From contig JAEWSH010000124.1 in NCBI GenBank assembly GCA_023398375.1, positions 57,779-121,778 of the forward strand: 64,000 bases of DNA, given 5' to 3'. The notes below the pieces were generated by a model. That model was not told where the DNA came from, did not search any database, and was given only the letters and a program-made list of their open reading frames with translations. Source of the DNA: Bacillota bacterium. GTDB taxonomy: Bacteria > Bacillota > Clostridia > Lachnospirales > Lachnospiraceae. Below, in pieces: positions 62,368-64,000 of this stretch. The translations under genes and the position numbers were made by a program. The first letter of the stretch is position 1, and every line of letters starts with the position of its first letter.

Positions 62368-62847
62368 CTATTCACTATATTCATCTAAGATTTTTATAAC
62401 CATTTGTTTGTTAAAATGACCATATACTCTGTCATCTACAGTAACGACAGGAGCAAGACCACATGCACCGACACATCGCAATACTTGAAGGGTAAATTTT
62501 TCGTCAGGTGTAGTCTGTCCAACTTTAATATTGAGTTTCCGTTCAAATTCTTCCAGAATTTCGGCGGAACCTTTTACAAAACAAGCCGTTCCCATGCATA
62601 CATTAATGACATGTTTTCCGGTAGGCTCTTCGGTAAAATACGAATAAAAGGTAACAACTCCGTTTACTTCCGAAATGGGTTGATTTAATTTTTTCGCAAC
62701 AAATTTTTGTACGTCTTCCGGTAAATAGCCGAAAATTTCCTGGGCTTTATGAAGTACTGCAATTAGTGAACTGGTTTTATCGGGAAGTGCTTCAATAAAA
62801 TTTTCGAGTTCCTTGAAATATTGTTCTCTTATCTGATTAGAACACAT
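62368..62847 (-). CDS. hydC: NuoE-like [2Fe-2S] subunit of the hydrogenase
   Basis: 159 residues: helical start (LIAVLHKAQEIFGYLPEDVQKFVAKKLN), VTFYSYF, and the cluster ligands CMGTACFVKG and CVGACGLAPVV. First gene of the operon (hydC-hydB-hydA order). AAGGAGGGG precedes the ATG. A TATAAT lies on the minus strand at 62890-62885. Confidence 0.93.
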   Translation of the reverse strand: MCSNQIREQYFKELENFIEALPDKTSSLIAVLHKAQEIFGYLPEDVQKFVAKKLNQPISEVNGVVTFYSYFTEEPTGKHVINVCMGTACFVKGSAEILEEFERKLNIKVGQTTPDEKFTLQVLRCVGACGLAPVVTVDDRVYGHFNKQMVIKILDEYSE

Positions 62848-62884
62848 GAAAATATCCCCTCCTTAAAGTATTGGTTTTTAGTTA

Positions 62885-62890
62885 ATTATA
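62885..62890 (-). promoter_or_regulatory. -10 element for the hydrogenase operon
   Basis: TATAAT on the minus strand about 40 bp before the NuoE-like start; no clear -35 box at 17 bp. The 353-bp gap 62848-63200 otherwise holds AT-rich sequence without a coding frame and, at 63125-63190, the hairpins before the next gene. Confidence 0.4.
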
Positions 62891-63126
62891 ACACAAAAGA
62901 TTTGAATATAGTAGAATTATGTACAATATGACAGAATATGCAAAAGGGATGGCAATCATACATGGATATAATGTACTAATGAGTGTGCCGATTCAAAATA
63001 AAAATTGAAATAATTGTCATTATATATTATATTAAAAATAATAAAAGTACATATAACTATTCATATGCATATAAATTAAAAATTAGGAAAGTGTATTAAT
63101 AATAAAACAAAAAATCTAAATTAGAG

Positions 63127-63196
63127 AGGTACAAGGTTGAATAAATAACATTCAACCCCTTGATTTGTACGCGACCAAAGGTCGCAGATGGGAGCT
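63127..63196 (+). repeat. Double hairpin plus Shine-Dalgarno element before the gene at 63201
   Basis: A first hairpin GTACAA-GGTTGAAT/ATTCAACC-TTGTAC (63129-63170) is followed by the stem GCGACC/GGTCGC, AGATGGGAGC and, 5 nt later, the ATG at 63201. The second part is nearly identical to the element before leuD (one A/G change in the loop). Fifth member of the family. Confidence 0.8.
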
Positions 63197-63200
63197 AAAA

Positions 63201-63440
63201 ATGAAAAAAATATTGGAATATGCAAATGTATATGTAAATCGATGTAACTGGAAGGACATGGCACTTTTAAAAATATGCTTATGTGCAGTAGGAATTATGG
63301 TAGGATTGGCAATTCCGGAAAAAAAGAAAAAATGTTCTACTGTAGCAGCAGGTATTATATTTATAGTTAGTTATATTCCACTTATGACAAAGTTTGTAAT
63401 AATAATAATACAGGAAAACAAGATTAAAATTAATGATTGA
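63201..63440 (+). CDS. Small two-helix membrane protein
   Basis: 79 residues: MKKILEYANVYVNRCNWKD then two membrane helices (about residues 22-38 and 45-66) separated by PEKKKKC. I recall similar small proteins in clostridia, often labelled phosphate ABC transporter permease without support. ATG 63201 is set by the hairpin/Shine-Dalgarno element; an open frame upstream runs through the repeat. Function unknown. Confidence 0.65.
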   Translation: MKKILEYANVYVNRCNWKDMALLKICLCAVGIMVGLAIPEKKKKCSTVAAGIIFIVSYIPLMTKFVIIIIQENKIKIND

Positions 63441-63468
63441 TCAAAAGTTAATTCAGTGATTCTGATTG

Positions 63469-63501
63469 AGAGAAGTATAGGTAATCTGTACTTCTCTTTT
63501 A
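63469..63501 (+). terminator. Terminator after the small membrane protein gene
   Basis: Stem AGAGAAGTA/TACTTCTCT with an 11-base loop, followed by TTTATT. Confidence 0.75.
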
Positions 63502-63517
63502 TTCATGACAAGTGAAG
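63502..63517 (+). repeat. Short repeat TTCATGACAAGTGAAG (copy 2)
   Basis: Identical over 16 nt to 1882-1897 in the leuC-leuD spacer. Confidence 0.6.
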
Positions 63518-63681
63518 GATTTTATTTGAACCAGGAAGTATCGAATCTGAGTCATGCTACGGAATAATAACGGATAGAATATATCCTAATAGAATATGAA
63601 AAAAACAGTGTCAATTGTCGGATATTAGCATATTATAATTAGGGGATAATACCCCAAAAAAATATATATGGAGAATTAAAT

Positions 63682-64000
63682 ATGCCAGGAATGCCAGTTC
63701 AAGTCACTACGTTAGGTGCCGTAACAGATGATGTAAAGGTAGTAAACGGTTCGACAGCATTAGAAGTAGGATTAGCTGCCGGAACAACAGTAGGTCTATC
63801 AGCGGGTACTGATATCGATCAAGTTACTACGTTAGGTACCGTAACAAACGATGTAAAGGTAGTAAATGGTTCCACCGCTTTAGAAGTAGGTCTAGCTGCT
63901 GGTACAACAGTAGGTCTAGCAGCCGGTACCGATATCGATGAGGTTACTACGTTAGGTACCGTAACAAATGATGTAAAGGTAGTAAACGGTGCGACAGCAT
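63682..64000 (+). CDS. Tandem-repeat protein with 40-residue units (runs off the window)
   Basis: ATG 63682 with GGAG 11 nt upstream opens a frame with no stop before the window end (106 residues seen). After MPGMPV it consists of 40-residue units (120 bp each at 63700-63819, 63820-63939 and a third, partial). Each reads like QVTTLGTVTNDVKVVNGSTA, LEVGLAAGTTVGLAAGTDID. The units lack Cys and aromatic residues and are rich in Val, Thr, Gly and Ala, suggesting a regular beta structure on the cell or spore surface. No signal peptide at the start. The DNA repeats are about 90% identical. Confidence 0.8.
   Translation, partial: MPGMPVQVTTLGAVTDDVKVVNGSTALEVGLAAGTTVGLSAGTDIDQVTTLGTVTNDVKVVNGSTALEVGLAAGTTVGLAAGTDIDEVTTLGTVTNDVKVVNGATA
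63700..64000 (+). repeat. 120-bp tandem repeat array (2.5 units seen)
   Basis: Units begin at 63700, 63820 and 63940 and share TACGTTAGGT-CCGTAACA and GATGTAAAGGTAGTAAA. Changes between units are mostly at third codon positions, so protein sequence is under constraint. The array continues past base 64000. Confidence 0.9.

Noticed and set aside
63700..64000. Direct repeats that could suggest a CRISPR array
   Set aside because: Units are 120 bp with no unique spacers, keep the reading frame and differ mostly at synonymous sites; they are coding.

Overview
The window looks like chromosomal core from a low-GC, spore-forming anaerobic Firmicute, most likely a member of the Lachnospiraceae or a close relative. 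The evidence is the AT-rich sequence, strong AGGAGG-type ribosome binding sites with frequent GTG and TTG starts, a GerW/YtfJ spore protein, a YlbJ-type sporulation membrane protein, HisZ-dependent histidine synthesis, the Prp protease between L21 and L27, and a three-subunit NADH-linked [FeFe] hydrogenase. No rRNA, tRNA, CRISPR array, phage or transposase gene was seen. Most genes are housekeeping.

Layout. 1-2.4 kb: divergent LysR regulator and leuCD. 2.6-4.5 kb: TPR protein plus DUF4037. 4.5-7.6 kb: NusG-II protein, Gx transporter, ruvAB, zapA. 7.6-13.1 kb: U32 peptidase, FtsW/RodA, PBP2, Nudix. 13.1-14.2 kb: HD-GYP protein with an altered HD motif (minus strand). 14.4-16.9 kb: small conserved protein, DUF2953, gerW, a tiny membrane protein, a coiled-coil protein with a C-terminal HPD motif. 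17-22.4 kb: rpmB, Asp23, FakA-like kinase, recG, DegV. 22.4-28.4 kb: type IIA topoisomerase pair, rsmD, coaD, coiled-coil protein. 28.4-28.9 kb: a gene-free block made of repeats. 28.9-37.5 kb: Nudix, thioesterase, YlbJ-like, RsuA, HAD, YgiQ radical SAM, SDR, membrane protein, RluA, recU. 37.5-42.9 kb: hisZ-G-D-B-IE operon. 43-47.9 kb: small membrane protein, TIGR03960/TIGR03936 pair, RNase G, Nudix. 48-52.7 kb: rplU-prp-rpmA, obg, yhbY, nadD, yqeK, rsfS. 52.8-54 kb: lexA divergent from a yneA-like gene with SOS boxes. 54.1-58.6 kb: double-receiver protein, small unknown, AraC, CheW plus soluble MCP. 58.7-62.8 kb: hydrogenase operon on the minus strand. 63.2-64 kb: small membrane protein and a 40-residue tandem-repeat protein that runs off the end.

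The most unusual content lies between the genes. Several families of short hairpin-forming repeats recur at gene ends and gene starts. One family (five copies: leuD, Gx transporter, rsmD, yqeK and the gene at 63201) is a GC-rich hairpin directly followed by AGATGGGAGC, which supplies the Shine-Dalgarno site 4-5 nt before the start codon. A second family (two copies) overlaps the last codons of two unrelated genes, leuC and rng, so both proteins end in SVRSxSK. A third is a palindrome of about 266 bp inside another repeat, flanked by an 8-9 bp direct duplication, which looks like a miniature mobile element; a decayed relative lies between rsfS and lexA. The stems change in a paired way between copies, suggesting that the fold matters.

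All functional calls rest on reading the sequence and on recalled family motifs; no database search was run.
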